This document shows positions 20,371 to 31,676 of a stretch of 64,000 nucleotides of DNA, piece by piece. The stretch covers positions 212,888,851-212,952,850 of the forward strand of contig NC_080671.1 of the NCBI RefSeq assembly GCF_030247195.1. Direction: 5' to 3'. The stretch is from Topomyia yanbarensis (Eukaryota > Arthropoda > Insecta > Diptera > Culicidae). The notes beneath the pieces were generated by a model that saw nothing but the letters and a program-made list of their open reading frames with translations, was not told where the DNA came from and did not search any database. The number at the start of each line of letters is the position of its first letter. Position 1 is the stretch's first letter. Position numbers and translations under genes: made by a program.

Positions 20371-21100
20371 GTAAGAAAAGTGGACAAACCTGCCGCTCGT
20401 AAACTAACCAATGGATCTAATTGACTAGGTCGATTCTTAACACCAGAACGTAACACTCACTTTTTTGCCTTAGAACGATGCACTGGGGTACAAACGTGCC
20501 CCCACGCGTTTGATTGCAATTTTCGTAGGTAAAAATAGAAACAAAAGAAATGTATAATATATTTTTTTAATTTTTTTTAATTGCGGAAGCAGCTGTGTAG
20601 GTGAAAGTATGGAACGAATCGGCTTAAACAAAGAAAAAGTGAAAAAATCGCGGTTTTGACTTTTTTCACAAAATTTATTATAACTTTGTGAATTCTCAAC
20701 CGATTTGAAAAATATCAAAGTTGAAAGAATGGTCTAGAAACGGTATAAATTGCAATTTTGATAACTGTGAAAAAGTGCAATTCTTTGGAAGAGTGAAAGT
20801 TGAAAACTCGGGGGTTGGAAAATACCACAAATGGGGCAGAAATTGAAATGGAAAAAAAAATATTTCTGATTAGTAATACATTGGTAACACCAATTTTTTC
20901 TGGTAACAGTGTTGTGAATCAGTTTGTTTATTTTCGTTCTCGTATTTTGGATCGTTTTTCTGTGTATATTCAGTGCTGTTTCAATTGGAATAGAGTTTGA
21001 GCCCCCGCCTAAGTTGCAGTTATTGATCAATTGACTCAAAATTTGTGATTCTTGGTCGTGCGGTGATAATTGACAAACATTTTGTTCCCCCAAAGTGTCG
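20371..21100. other. Start of the giant FLAD1 intron; probable 5' region of a decayed non-LTR element
   Basis: After the GTAAGA donor I see no gene. The minus-strand frame at 20734-21378 is antisense to the zinc-finger ORF1 of the following element and is not a gene. The part from about 20450 may be the 5' UTR of that element. Confidence 0.4.
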
Positions 21101-21149
21101 TCGGTAGTGATAGAATCCTTGTGTGAAACCGTGGAAGCATATCGGAAAT

Positions 21150-22090
21150 GCTTAATCGCGAAGTAGCTACTGTTGCCTACCTGTTGGCGATTCTCGCAAT
21201 GGCAAGGATTCTGCGACAGAATCGTGCATCTATCGAAATTGGATCTGATTAACGACTCAGCGAATATATTCTGGCTTTGCGACAGCTGTGTGGATTTGAT
21301 GAAATCCTCCGCAGTGAATGCAGCTTTTACAGCATTGAGCGAGCGTTCCGTTTGGAGCCAAATGTGCTCGCGAGACAAAGGATGATAAATTGCTTTCTAA
21401 ATCCGATGTCCCCAGTCTCACGTGTGGCAAGAAGAAGGGTGATGTAGCAAAGGTACCCACAATCACTGTTGAACCCGTTACTAGTAAATGCTGGATTTAC
21501 TTGTCGCGAATTGCTACCACCGTTTCCGAAGATGAGATTGGTGCTATGGTTAAGGAATTCCTTTTCAACGGACGATCCGGTCGAAGTGAAGAAGTTAATG
21601 AAAAAAGACGCAAATTTGAGCGGGCTTAATTGGTGTTGACCCTCGACTTCGTGAACTGGCCCTCAATGACGAAAACTGGCCGGATGGGATGTATTTCCGC
21701 GAGTTCTTCGACTTACGGCAAGAACGTACTAATGACGAGAGGCAGGGGTTTCGGAAAACACCCGACTGGGATAAATCCATCGCAAATAGCAGTTATTTTA
21801 GACCACGCACCGACAGTTCGCCTGTTGATCAACGGCGACCGGGACGCACCGTAGAAAGCAATATGGAATTCCGCAATCCTCCCAGCACAGTCGTGCCTCT
21901 TGCAGTCAGCAGTATCTTCAGTCGTCCCGGCCTTGTGTCTGGGAATGAACTTCCAAATAGCCCTCTTTGATCAAATGCTTCCGACTGTCAATAAGTCATC
22001 GCTGTCAGCCGTCAACTGGAGACCTCCTGAGGAGCCTTCCTACGTCCATCACGGGTGCTACCAATTCCTGCAGTTCACCCGCGCCTTCTG
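21150..22090 (+). pseudogene. ORF1 remnant with PHD-like finger
   Basis: A conceptual reading gives FCDRIVHLSKLDLINDS followed by WLCDSCVDLM, a Cys-His-Cys pattern like the PHD fingers found in ORF1 proteins of CR1- and some Jockey-type elements. The next ~700 bp, in changing frames, encode a basic Pro/Ser-rich tail. Stops interrupt every frame. Confidence 0.55.
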
Positions 22091-22179
22091 ATGTTAGCGG
22101 TCATTTGAGTCGCCCCGGCCTGCCATCCAGACGAATGAATTAAGGAGTGCCGGTCAGCCTTCTGTGCCTAAATTCATCG

Positions 22180-22990
<811 letters not shown>

Positions 22991-23399
22991 TCGTTAATGC
23001 CAGAGATCAATCGCCGCATATTTCCACCGCCCTTGCCCCGCTAGTAAAGTATGTTCGCCACCATCCGCCTCTACATCTTCCACTACAGAACGTACCGCCA
23101 ATGAACTTTTCGAGCCACGCCCCCACCGTGTGTTACAATTATAAGCGGACTATAGTCGTATAGTAGCATTTTGGATATTTTACAAAGCATTATCTGGGAT
23201 TCTGTGCTAAGCAAGGATGATGTGAACTCCGCCGCTGAAACGTTCTGCTATACAATGACCTACCTTATCGATCGTCATGTCCCAAAATGTAATCAACGAC
23301 GTGATCAATCCTCCTAGCAGACTGCCGAGCTACGTCAGCTAAAAACTGCGAAAAGAGTAGCATTACGTCCTAAATCGTTTTGGAGATACGTCAATGAGC

Positions 23400-24400
23400 A
23401 GTGGAAAGAAACCGGCTTGCCTTCTACTATGGTTTTGAATGGTGAAGTTGGGCATGATTCACAAGCCATAGGCAAATCGTTCGCCTCTAAATTTGCGAGT
23501 GTGTTCGTCTGTGAGACTCATCCCTCGCAGCAGATTGACGTTGCGGCTAACGGCGTGGCCCAACTCGAACGGTCAATTAGTGAGATTCGTGTGGAGCACT
23601 CGGATATTGTATCACAGCATGCAAGCTTAAAGTATCGTCATCTCCCAGATGGTGTCCCTGCTGTGTTTTTGAAAAAGTGTATATCTGGTTTGGTGGAACC
23701 ACTCTGTCAACTATTCAAAATGTCACTGACAACCGCGATTTTTCCTCAATTGTGGAAAGCAGCTTAATCTTTCTTGTCCACAAAAAAGGTGATAAGAGGA
23801 ACATTGACAATTATCGAGGAATTTCTGCGCTCTGTGCCATTTCCAAGCTCTTTGAGATAGTTGTGGTGGAGTCAGTTTTTTCATTGTAAGGAGTATATTT
23901 CTAAAGACCAACACGGATTCATGCCGAATCAATCGACGTCGACGAATCTACTATCTCTAACCTTTTGTGCCCGAAGGGTTCGATGCAAATCAACAAACTG
24001 ATGTTATATATACTGACTTATCTTCAGCTTTCGATAAAATCAATCACGATATCGCAATCGCTAAATTGGAAAAACTTGGTTTCAGTGGATCACTCCTGCG
24101 ATAGTTCTAATCCTATCTAGGTGGCCGTCAACTCAGTGTAAACATAGGTGATGCATACTCCAAACTGTTCTCCGTAACGTCTGGTATTCCGCAAGTCTTC
24201 TCGGACCATTCATATTCACTATCTATTTCAACGAAAGGGCCACGATTGTCGTATGCAGATGACCTAAAAAATTTCAACGGAATTAAGAACCGGACGGACG
24301 TACTTTATTTGCAGCAGCAATTTGACACTTTCAGCTGATGATGTGAAAACAACCGAATGATTCTGAATCCGGCGAAATGTTCTGTGATATCGTTCTCCAG
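23400..24400 (+). pseudogene. Reverse transcriptase remnant
   Basis: Successive frames show GVPAVFLKKCISGLVEPLCQ, VHKKGDKRNIDNYRGISALC, DQHGFMPNQSTSTNLL, TDLSSAFDKINHD, LGGRQLSVNIGDAYS and LSYADDL, the RT boxes in order. At least four frameshifts separate them. The GIPQ(G)SLLGP box is shortened. It is not functional. Confidence 0.75.
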
Positions 24401-24414
24401 AAAAAAAAGATGGG

Positions 24415-24543
24415 TAGGTAATATCAGAGACATAACCGAAGTGAAGTAGAATACACTTAGGCTGGTAATTAGAATGCTGTAATTTTTACTATCTTTTGCA
24501 TGGTTGCATTAAATTCAGCTATCAAGTATTTCTGTTATTTTTA
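24415..24543 (+). repeat. Dispersed repeat shared with 58866-59000
   Basis: GGTAATATCAGAGACATAAC, then GAAGTAGAATACACTT, then AATGCTGTAATTTT matches 58871-59000 (GGTAATGTCAGAGACATAAC and following) in the same orientation. Both copies are preceded by a short A run. It is directly followed by a TA-type MITE here but not at the other copy. Confidence 0.65.
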
Positions 24544-24544
24544 T

Positions 24545-24794
24545 ATGGTCGGTGTTAAGTCAGACCGGATTAAGTCGCAAAACATCAAAAATGAGATAAT
24601 GATAGCACTGAATAAAGAATTTTTTCAGCTACATTAAACTCTTGCCAGATTTGAAATATGTAACAATAAACGAGAATTATGGCAAAAATTAATTTCCATT
24701 TAAAACGTAAAGGATACTGCGATTCAAACTTTAAAGTCGTTTTTTCGAATTCAATATATTGTCACTTGGTCCTGTCTGACTTAACACCGACCAT
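24545..24794. mobile_element. ~250 bp MITE with TGGTCGGTGTTAAGTCAGAC ends
   Basis: TGGTCGGTGTTAAGTCAGAC at the left is inverted at the right (GTCTGACTTAACACCGACCA). TA flanks both ends, consistent with a TA target duplication. The interior is AT-rich and non-coding. The element separates two different dispersed repeats. Confidence 0.85.
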
Positions 24795-24797
24795 ATA

Positions 24798-25012
24798 TGC
24801 ATTACCTACACGTACATCACTTGCGACGCGTTTATGAAAATGAAATTTCGGTCCTACCTCGAAACTTGCAAACGTCCGCCCGAGACACATGTGTGGCAAA
24901 ATTCAACTGCTAGGTTTGTTCCCAAGTTTCCAGTGGGTAATTATTTTTCAAGTGGATAGTACTACCTTTACTACTCACATTATTGAATGTTTCATTACAC
25001 ATATGTATTAGG
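24798..25012 (+). repeat. Dispersed repeat, inverted partner of 12848-13100
   Basis: It matches the reverse complement of 12848-13100 throughout, for example CACTTGCGACGCGTTT, TAGGTTTGTTCC, AAGTGGATAGTAC and TTTCATTACACATATGT. Confidence 0.65.
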
Positions 25013-25384
25013 GTATCCCAAAATGACATCATGTTAAAAAAGTCATCGGGCTCACTTCTTAAATGAAAGGTTAGGGTATTAGGAGCACTTTCTTCTTCGG
25101 AGTGAATTTGCTAAAATGCTCCCTACTGGTGACGAATTTAGATTTATTGAAAAATGGACCGATTATGGGTAAAATTTTAAATGAATGCCTCTTGAAGTGC
25201 TCCTGAACGACCTTAGATTTTTTCAGCATTTTTTTTATTTTTTGAAGGTCCTAATGGAGAAGTTTGGTTAGTTAGTTTGTACAAATTTTGAATTATAAGA
25301 GCGGCAGAGCCATTAAAACTTAGTAAAAAGTGAAATTCTTGAGGTTTTTCAGTAGTTTTTCTTCAAAACTGGGTATCTACTAGA
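25013..25384. other. Unassigned intronic sequence
   Basis: No supportable gene or terminal repeat is visible. The text resembles interspersed non-coding repeat sequence (AGGGTATCCCAAAATGAC). Confidence 0.35.
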
Positions 25385-25690
25385 GATGGTCGGGTTTCAA
25401 TTTTTTCGAACCCGAACCCGACCCGAACCCGAGAGCATGAAAATTTAAAAACCCGAACCCGACCCGAGCCCGAAATTATGAAATTTGAAAAACCCGAACC
25501 CGACCCGAGCCCGAACATTTTAAAACTTAAAAACCCGAACCCGACCCGTACCCGAGAATGAAAATTTTTTAAAACCCGAACCCGACCTGACCCGAGAATT
25601 TTAAAATTTGAATACCCGAACCTGACCCGAACCCGACCCGAACCCGAAAATTTAAAATTTGAGAAACCCGATCCGAATCCAACTTGCTAA
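25385..25690 (+). repeat. Minisatellite of AACCCGAACCCGACCCGA units
   Basis: About seven units of 35-50 bp alternate an AACCCGAACCCGACCCGA block with an AT-rich spacer (AAAATTTAAAA type). The array begins just after TAGAGATGGTCGGGTTT, which resembles the end of some hAT-like elements. It is not telomeric repeat, since insect telomeric arrays differ and this is interstitial with spacers. Confidence 0.9.
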
Positions 25691-26276
25691 TACGGAGAAT
25701 CAACCAAAGATTTCGAAGATGACCCCAGGCTCATCTAAGAATAGTAAAATCACTCGAATCTGAAGAAGCATCATACACATTGAGTTATATCTACATATGG
25801 CAAAACAAATCACTGCCGAGTAGAATCCGCATTTATATTTACTATTATTGAACGTCGAATTTGTAATGTTCTGAGAAACTTATAAATCGTCGATATCTTA
25901 ACCGGAAATTAAGTTAAATCCGCGCCTAACTCATGGGGAAACAGAAAGCTTAATGGTCACAGTTTCCAACAACCTTGCCCGTCGTACTTAACCAAAATTT
26001 CTATTTTTTTACCGGTTTCTGCAAGGCAGTTTCATATAATTTGTTACGTGTATTAAATTAAGCTATGACAATTGGCAATTCGTATTCGACAGTTTACATC
26101 AAACTTGTCAATCAAGATTTTCTGACGTGTTCTTGATGTTCCATCATAAGCGATAGCACAATCTATGATTGGGTATCTAAGTTATTTTATGCTTCAGAGA
26201 CACAAAATTTTTGCAATCAATTCCGTTCGTGGAAATTCATGTATTTTCATGATGGAATCCGACTCATGCAACATCT
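25691..26276. other. Unassigned intronic sequence
   Basis: AT-rich sequence in which I see no gene or repeat structure. Confidence 0.35.
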
Positions 26277-26550
26277 CAGCCCGGGAACAATCTGACTGAA
26301 AGTGCTTGTTTCATATATGTACCACTGATTTGATAGTGGTACTATTATACCATCACCATATGAGTGTCATGAACAACGAAACCTGGCGGAAGTGAAGCTA
26401 GGTTTAGGTCTGATGGAACAAAGACAGTCTATAGAAAATAAATTTGGCCTAAACTATCTGCTTTTAAAAAATATTGTGCCCTTTTCAAATTTGAGCCGCC
26501 ATAATGACACCAAAGTACCACCAAATTTGTGAGTTCAAATCCTTATTTTT
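26277..26550 (+). mobile_element. Shortened relative of the 18312-20210 hAT-like element
   Basis: The left part, CAGCCCGGGAACAA then GTGCTTGTTTCATATATGTA, matches 18312-18415. The later part, GAGCCGCCATAATGACACCA then CCACCAAATTTG, matches 20110-20165. The ~1.6 kb middle is missing and the right terminus is not recognisable. It is an internally deleted, end-damaged copy. Confidence 0.75.
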
Positions 26551-26739
26551 CCGTTACAGTTTATTTTAATTGCAAGCAATCTTTATCATAAACCAAGTTG
26601 ATTATTAAACTTCCGTTCATTCATTAGTTGTCTATCGCTCGTGCTGTTTGGACGTTTTTTTTAAACTCGTTACAAGTTTTACACGCATTCCCGTTTTATT
26701 GCGTCATTCGCAATCGCATCGTCGCTCCCGCGTGATGAG

Positions 26740-28055
26740 CAAATCGCGCCACAGATCCAAGGAGGATCTCAAAGCTGCTAAGCGGCTGAAGCAGAATGGA
26801 TCGGAGACAGCCGCCAACCGGTTGCTTGGTAACAACAATATTCCAGCCTTCCTGTCGATGCAGAGGAGAAAATCAAAAAGAAGGAGAAAATGCCTCCGTT
26901 CTATTTGAAGGGATTTCCGCCGACGTTGCGGTCGGATATGAACACGCTCATCAATCGCGGACTACAAGCAACAATCCGTCTCTGCACTGACGGTTACAAA
27001 ATCATCGTTCCATCGCAGAATCATTACAACGCAGTGCAGTGCTACCTGAAGCAAACAATTTGAAGGGATTTCCGCCGACGTTGCGGTCGGATATGAACAC
27101 GCTCATCAATCGCGGACTACAAGCGACAATCCGTCTCTGCACGGACGGTTACAAAATCATCGTTCCATCGCAGAATCATTACAACGCAGTGCAGTGCTAC
27201 CTGAAGCAAACAAAAGCGGAGTATTTTACTCACGACATCAGTGCTAACAAACCACTAAAGGTGGTGCTTCGCGGTCTTCCAGACATGCTGGAAGAAGAAC
27301 TAAAGGAGGCGCTATTAGAGGCTAAACTGAAACCACTGGTGGTTTATAAAATGAAGCGACACAATAAGGACCTGAAATATCGAGATCAACTATATTTGAT
27401 TCACTTGGAGAGAGGGTCCATCTCCATTAGTGAACTGAAAAACATTAAATCTATCTTCCATATCATTGTGGAGTGGGAGAGATACAAGCCAGTTCACCGC
27501 GAAGTTACGCAGTGCATGAACTGCCTAAATTACGGGCACGGAGCCAAAAATTTCCACATCAAGAGCAGGTGTATGAAGTGCACAGAGTCCCACAGTACAA
27601 GTGACTGCCTGGTGGAGGAATCAGAAGTGAAAGTGAAGTGTACAAATTGTGAGGGTGACCACCCTGCTACCAGCAAAGCTTGCCCACGCCGGGCAGAATT
27701 CATCCGCATCAGGAAGGAGGCCTCGGCCAAACGTCAACCGAATCGCACAACGAAACCGCCGCTCGTCAACATCGACCAGTTTCCTCCACTACCACCTCGC
27801 CTACCACCACCAGGCCTGCCGAACGCGAACATCTTCCCACATTCAAAGAGAGCATTTTCAGCCACTTCCCCGCAACCGCCGCGCAACCAGTGGGACAGGC
27901 CTCTCAACATGAACCAGCAACCGTCGAATGATCTCTACTCGCCGGAGCAACTAAGTGCCATTTTTCTTGAGATGGCAAAAAGACTGCGTGACTGCAGATC
28001 GAAATTTGAACAAGTTCAAACGCTGGGGTGCTTTCTGCTCGAGTATGGACTGTAA
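26740..28055 (+). pseudogene. Jockey ORF1 (gag-like) with frameshifting 155 bp duplication
   Basis: The N-terminal part is basic (KSRHRSKEDLKAAKRLKQNG). A conserved block MPPFYLKGFPPTLRSDMNTL begins near 26890 and is encoded twice, because 26903-27057 is tandemly repeated as 27058-27212. Since 155 is not a multiple of three, the frame shifts. The second copy continues to KVVLRGLPDMLEEELKEAL (PRE_C2HC region) and three Cys/His knuckles (CMNCLNYGHGAKNFH, CMKCTESHSTSDC, CTNCEGDHPATSKAC), then a Pro-rich tail. Knuckle one has H-x-H-like changes relative to the usual CCHC. It would bind element RNA. Confidence 0.8.
26903..27212 (+). repeat. Tandem duplication, 2 x 155 bp, inside Jockey ORF1
   Basis: The two copies 26903-27057 and 27058-27212 differ at only two or three positions (for example ACTGACGG versus ACGGACGG), so the duplication is recent relative to the decay of neighbouring elements. 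Confidence 0.95.
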
Positions 28056-28516
28056 CAAGATCACCCTCGTGAACTGGAATGCTTGCTCACTCTTGAGCAA
28101 GAAACTTGAAGCCAACACCTTCATGGAAGAGATGAAAATTGATGTGGCAATTTTCACGGAAACTCACCTGAAACCCGTTAGCAACATTTCTTTTCCATCA
28201 CACTCGATGATCAGACTCGACCGGAACAACTCTAGGGGCGGCGGAGTGGCTATTGCAGTACGGAGAGGACTCAAGTTTCTCTCGTTACCTTGTTTCAACT
28301 TAAAACTGGTCGAAGCCATCGGAATTGAGTTACACACAGTTACCGGACCAATCATTATCATCGCAGTCTACCTTCCCAGGCAAGTTAAGGAACTCGACGG
28401 AACTGCAGCCCGGCTTCGAAGAGAATTAGCCAAGCTCACCCGCAGAAGAGGAAAAATCGTCATCGCCGGCGACTTAAACGCAAAACATCAATCGTGGGGA
28501 AATCTTCGATTCAACA
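28045..28516 (+). pseudogene. Jockey ORF2 endonuclease, cut off at the chimera junction
   Basis: The start ATG at 28045 overlaps the ORF1 stop (28053-28055), as is common in Jockey elements. The frame gives ITLVNWNACSLLSKK, VAIFTETHLK, RGGGVAIAVR, AVYLPR and IVIAGDLNAKHQSWGN, ending RFNM followed by a stop created at the junction. The final SDH motif and all of the RT are missing. Confidence 0.85.
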
Positions 28517-28561
28517 TGTAAGGTAACATTCCGGGCGGCTAGGGCCGCTTTTAAACGTGAG

Positions 28562-30554
28562 ATGGTGCTAAGCAAGTCCACCTGCTACAAGGAGCTGTGC
28601 AGAGAAGTAGACGCTAACTCCTGGGGCAATGCTTACCGTGTCGTTATGGCCAGGATCAAGGGCCCAATGACGCCAGTCGAAATGTGCGGCGACAAGCTGA
28701 AAATTATCGTGGAGGGCCTTTTCCCGAAGCACGACCCAACCGCATGGCCGCCTACACCGTACGCTGATGCAGATGGTGGAAATGCAGGTGACAATCGGGT
28801 TTTCAACGACGAGCTCCTTATAGTGGCAAAAGCGCTGAAAGCGAAGAAAGCTCCCGGACCGGATGGTATCCCCAACGTGGCACTGAAGACTGCGATCCTG
28901 GCGTTTCCGTACATGTTCAGGATAGTCCTACAGAAATGCCTGGGCGATGGCTACTTCCCGGATAGATGGAAGATCCAGAAGCTGGTGTTACTGCCAAAAC
29001 CAGGGAAACCACCAGGAGATCCAGCATCGTATATGCCTGCTGGATACTCTCGATAAACTCCTGGAAAGAGTCATCCTCAACAGGCTGACGACCTACGCTG
29101 AGAGTGAGAACGGACTATCGCAGAGACAGTTCGGGTTCCGGAAAGGAATATCGACGGTGGACGCCATCCGCATCGTCATCGCGAACGCGGAGAAAGCATT
29201 GAAGCAAAAGAGAAGGGGTAATCGCTACTGCGCCGTGGTAACGATAGATGTGAAGAACGCGTTCAACAGTGCTAGCTGGGGAGCCATCGCCGTAGCGCTG
29301 CATAGAATGCGGGTTCCGGACTATCTGTGCAAGGTTCAGATAAGTTACTTTCAGAACCGAGTACTGGTTTACGAAACGAACACGGGGCAGAGGTCGATTA
29401 GGGTAACGGCGGGAGTACCTCAGGGCTCCATACTCGGCCCAACGCTCTGGAATATTATGTACAACGGAGTGTTAACACTGGAACTGCCCAGGGGAGTGGA
29501 GATCGTCGGCTTTGCAGATGATGTTGTCCTGACGATAACGGGCGAGACCCTTGAGGAGGTGGAGATGCTGACGGCAGAGATAATGGGCATCGTGGAAACC
29601 TGGATGGTTAACGTCAGGTTGTAGCTGGCTCACCACAAGACTGAGGTAGTGCTGGTTAGCAATCGTAAGCAAATCCAGCGTCTCGAGATCAGCGTCGGGG
29701 GACAATCCATTCCATCGATGCGCGCGCTGAAGCACCTGGGTGTGATGGTTGACGATCAGTTGAATTACAACTGCCATGTCGACTATGTATGTGAGAAGGC
29801 TGCGAGGACAACTAGCGCATTGGCAAGGATCATGCCGAATCACGGAGGGGCAAGAGGCAGCACGAGACGTCTCCTGGCGAATGTCTCATCCTCAATCCTG
29901 AGATATGGCGTACCGGCCTGGGCTGCAGCGCTGAACTCAAAGCGGAACCGGACGAAGTTGACAAGCACTTTTCGCCTAATGGCTGTTCGTGTCGCAAGTG
30001 CGTACAGAACGATATCGTCGGAGGCGGTATGCGTAATTGCCGGGATGATTCCCATCTGCATCACTCTGGCTGAGGACGTAGAATGCTACCAGCGGAGAAA
30101 TGAACGTAATGCAAGGAGACTGGTTCGAGCGGACTCGTTGGCTAAGTGGCAGCAAGAGTGGGATTACGCGGAGAAAGGAAGGTTGACCCACCGACTCATC
30201 TCAAATGTGTCTACTTGGGTACATAGGAAGCATGGAGAGGTGAACTTCCATCTGACGCAGTTTTTGTCCGGGCATGGATGCTTCCGGAAATATCTACATC
30301 GGTTTGGGCACGCTTCGTCACCCCTTTGCCCGGAGTGTGTGAACGTGCAAGAGACACCGGAACACGTGGTCTTCGAATGCCCCAGATTCGAAGAAGTCCG
30401 AAGGGATATGCCTGATATAACAGTGGATAATATCGTCGAAGAGATGTGCCGCAACGAGCATATCTGGGACGCTGTCAACAGAGTTGTTACGAGTATACTC
30501 TCCGAGCTGCAAAGGAAGTGGCGAAGGGACCAACAAAGCAACGACATTGGTTAG
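28562..30554 (+). pseudogene. Waldo-like reverse transcriptase and C-terminal domain, frameshifted
   Basis: Frame one (28562-29056) ends just after KAPGPDGIPNVALK and PKPGKPPGDPASY. Frame two (to 29624) carries CLLDTLDKLLERVIL, RQFGFRKGISTVDAI, TIDVKNAFNSASW, GVPQGSILGPTLWN and FADDVVLTI, and closes at a TAG. A third stretch (29649-30554) gives the thumb (ALKHLGVMVDDQLNY) and the CCHC motif near residue 230 of that frame. The shift at about 29035 is also present in copy 2. The polymerase core motifs are intact but it is not translatable as one protein. Confidence 0.85.
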
Positions 30555-30569
30555 AACGCCGCAGTGGAA

Positions 30570-31110
30570 CCACAAATAGGGTTTCGGGAGAAATTCCGCC
30601 GCCGGGAAACTCACCGACGGTGTAGACTGGGTCCACCGCCGGGGACCAGTTGAGTAGTACGCGATGTAGCACCGGGCTCGGGTCATCGGGGTGCCAGCGA
30701 ACCGGATGTCAGACTCCACCGGAATCGCTGGACCGACCTCGACACTCTACCGGGTAGCTCGTGAGTAGGCTAGATCCACCGTCGGGGATTAGACCGAGTA
30801 GACCGCGTCGAATAGCCAGAAGTGGGTCGTTGGGGCGCCAGTGAACCGGAAGCTACGCTCTACCCGGAATCGCTGGATGGACTTCAGCATCTGCGGGCTG
30901 GCCGTTGAGTAGGTTAGGTCCACCGCCGGGGAATAGACCGAGTAGACGAGGCGGGGAGCTTAATGGCTCACAGAAACGTTCATCGGTATCGGGAGCGGTC
31001 TGCCGCCGGAGAATTCACGATAGGGCTGATTCGGCGCCGTGGACTACCCGACAGAATCGTGACGAAAAGAGGAGCTAATTGGCTCACGAAACAAACACCG
31101 GTACCGCAAG
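30570..31110 (+). repeat. Internal tandem repeats of the Waldo-like 3' UTR
   Basis: Units of about 150-180 bp contain TAGGTCCACCGCCGGGG, GACCGAGTAGAC, GGGGCGCCAGTGAACCGGA and GGAATCGCTGGA. Two to three diverged units are visible here, one fewer in copy 2 (56480-56760), and related ones lie at 16080-16720. The role is unknown. Such repeats may take part in RNA recognition by the element's RT. Confidence 0.7.
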
Positions 31111-31676
31111 AAATTCGGTTGTCGGGGAACTCTCAATCGGAGCAGGATAAGCGGTAAAGCTGGAAGATTTTAGTAGAGCTAAATGGCTCAAGAAAGCGGG
31201 TATCGGTGTCGGGGGAAATTCCTCCGTCGGGGAACTATCGGTCGGAGTAGGATGAGTTCACCGTTGAGCACTATCCAAGCGGATCGTGATTAGGCCGGGA
31301 GCTGAATGACTCACGGAAACATGAGCTGAATGGCTCAGGGAATCAGCACCTAAACGGCTCACCACAGGGACGAGAAATAAACGGCGACGTAATGGATGGA
31401 GACAAGAAGCAGGAGAGGAACCGAGAGTTGAATCAAAGCTCATAGGTCGTGTCACTCCATGAACCAAGCGAGGCTCCGAGATAGAACAGCAGAAAGAGGT
31501 GCGACGAAAGCGCAACGAACCCCCCCACGAAGTAATACGATGACGTAGTTCCGTGGGGAAGAAGGGCGTAAAAAGTAAGGAATGTTTTTAGTGGTTAGGC
31601 ACGGACGTGAGTCCCACACAGTGCCAATACACTACAGGCCAGGCTTTTGAAGCTTTTTTAACCATACTATAAAAAA

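Larger units (their letters stand above)
26590..28516 (+). mobile_element. 5' part of a Jockey-clade (Juan-like) non-LTR retrotransposon
   Basis: A short 5' UTR leads to an ORF1 with the PRE_C2HC-type region and zinc knuckles, overlapped by the start of an ORF2 endonuclease. This is the plan of Jockey-clade elements such as mosquito Juan. The element stops abruptly in the endonuclease at about 28516, where it is joined to a Waldo-like element. Its RT and 3' UTR are absent from the window. Confidence 0.8.
28517..31676 (+). mobile_element. Waldo-like R1-clade non-LTR retrotransposon, copy 1 (5' truncated)
   Basis: Starting at TGTAAGGTAACATTCCGG the sequence is almost identical to 54957 onward of copy 2. 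It contains an RT, a C-terminal CCHC (CPECVNVQETPEHVVFEC), no RNase H, a ~1.1 kb GC-rich 3' UTR with internal repeats, and an A-rich end (ATAAAAAA) that abuts an (ACAY)n tract. These features fit the R1 clade and, by target, the Waldo group. The 5' side is fused to a Jockey endonuclease instead of an (ACAY)n tract. Confidence 0.8.

Noticed and set aside
20734..21378. 214-codon minus-strand frame
   Set aside because: Antisense to the PHD-like ORF1 remnant and AT-rich leader; no recognisable family.
30164..30719. Minus-strand frames of 127 and 133 codons
   Set aside because: Antisense to the Waldo-like RT and its GC-rich 3' UTR; no domain.
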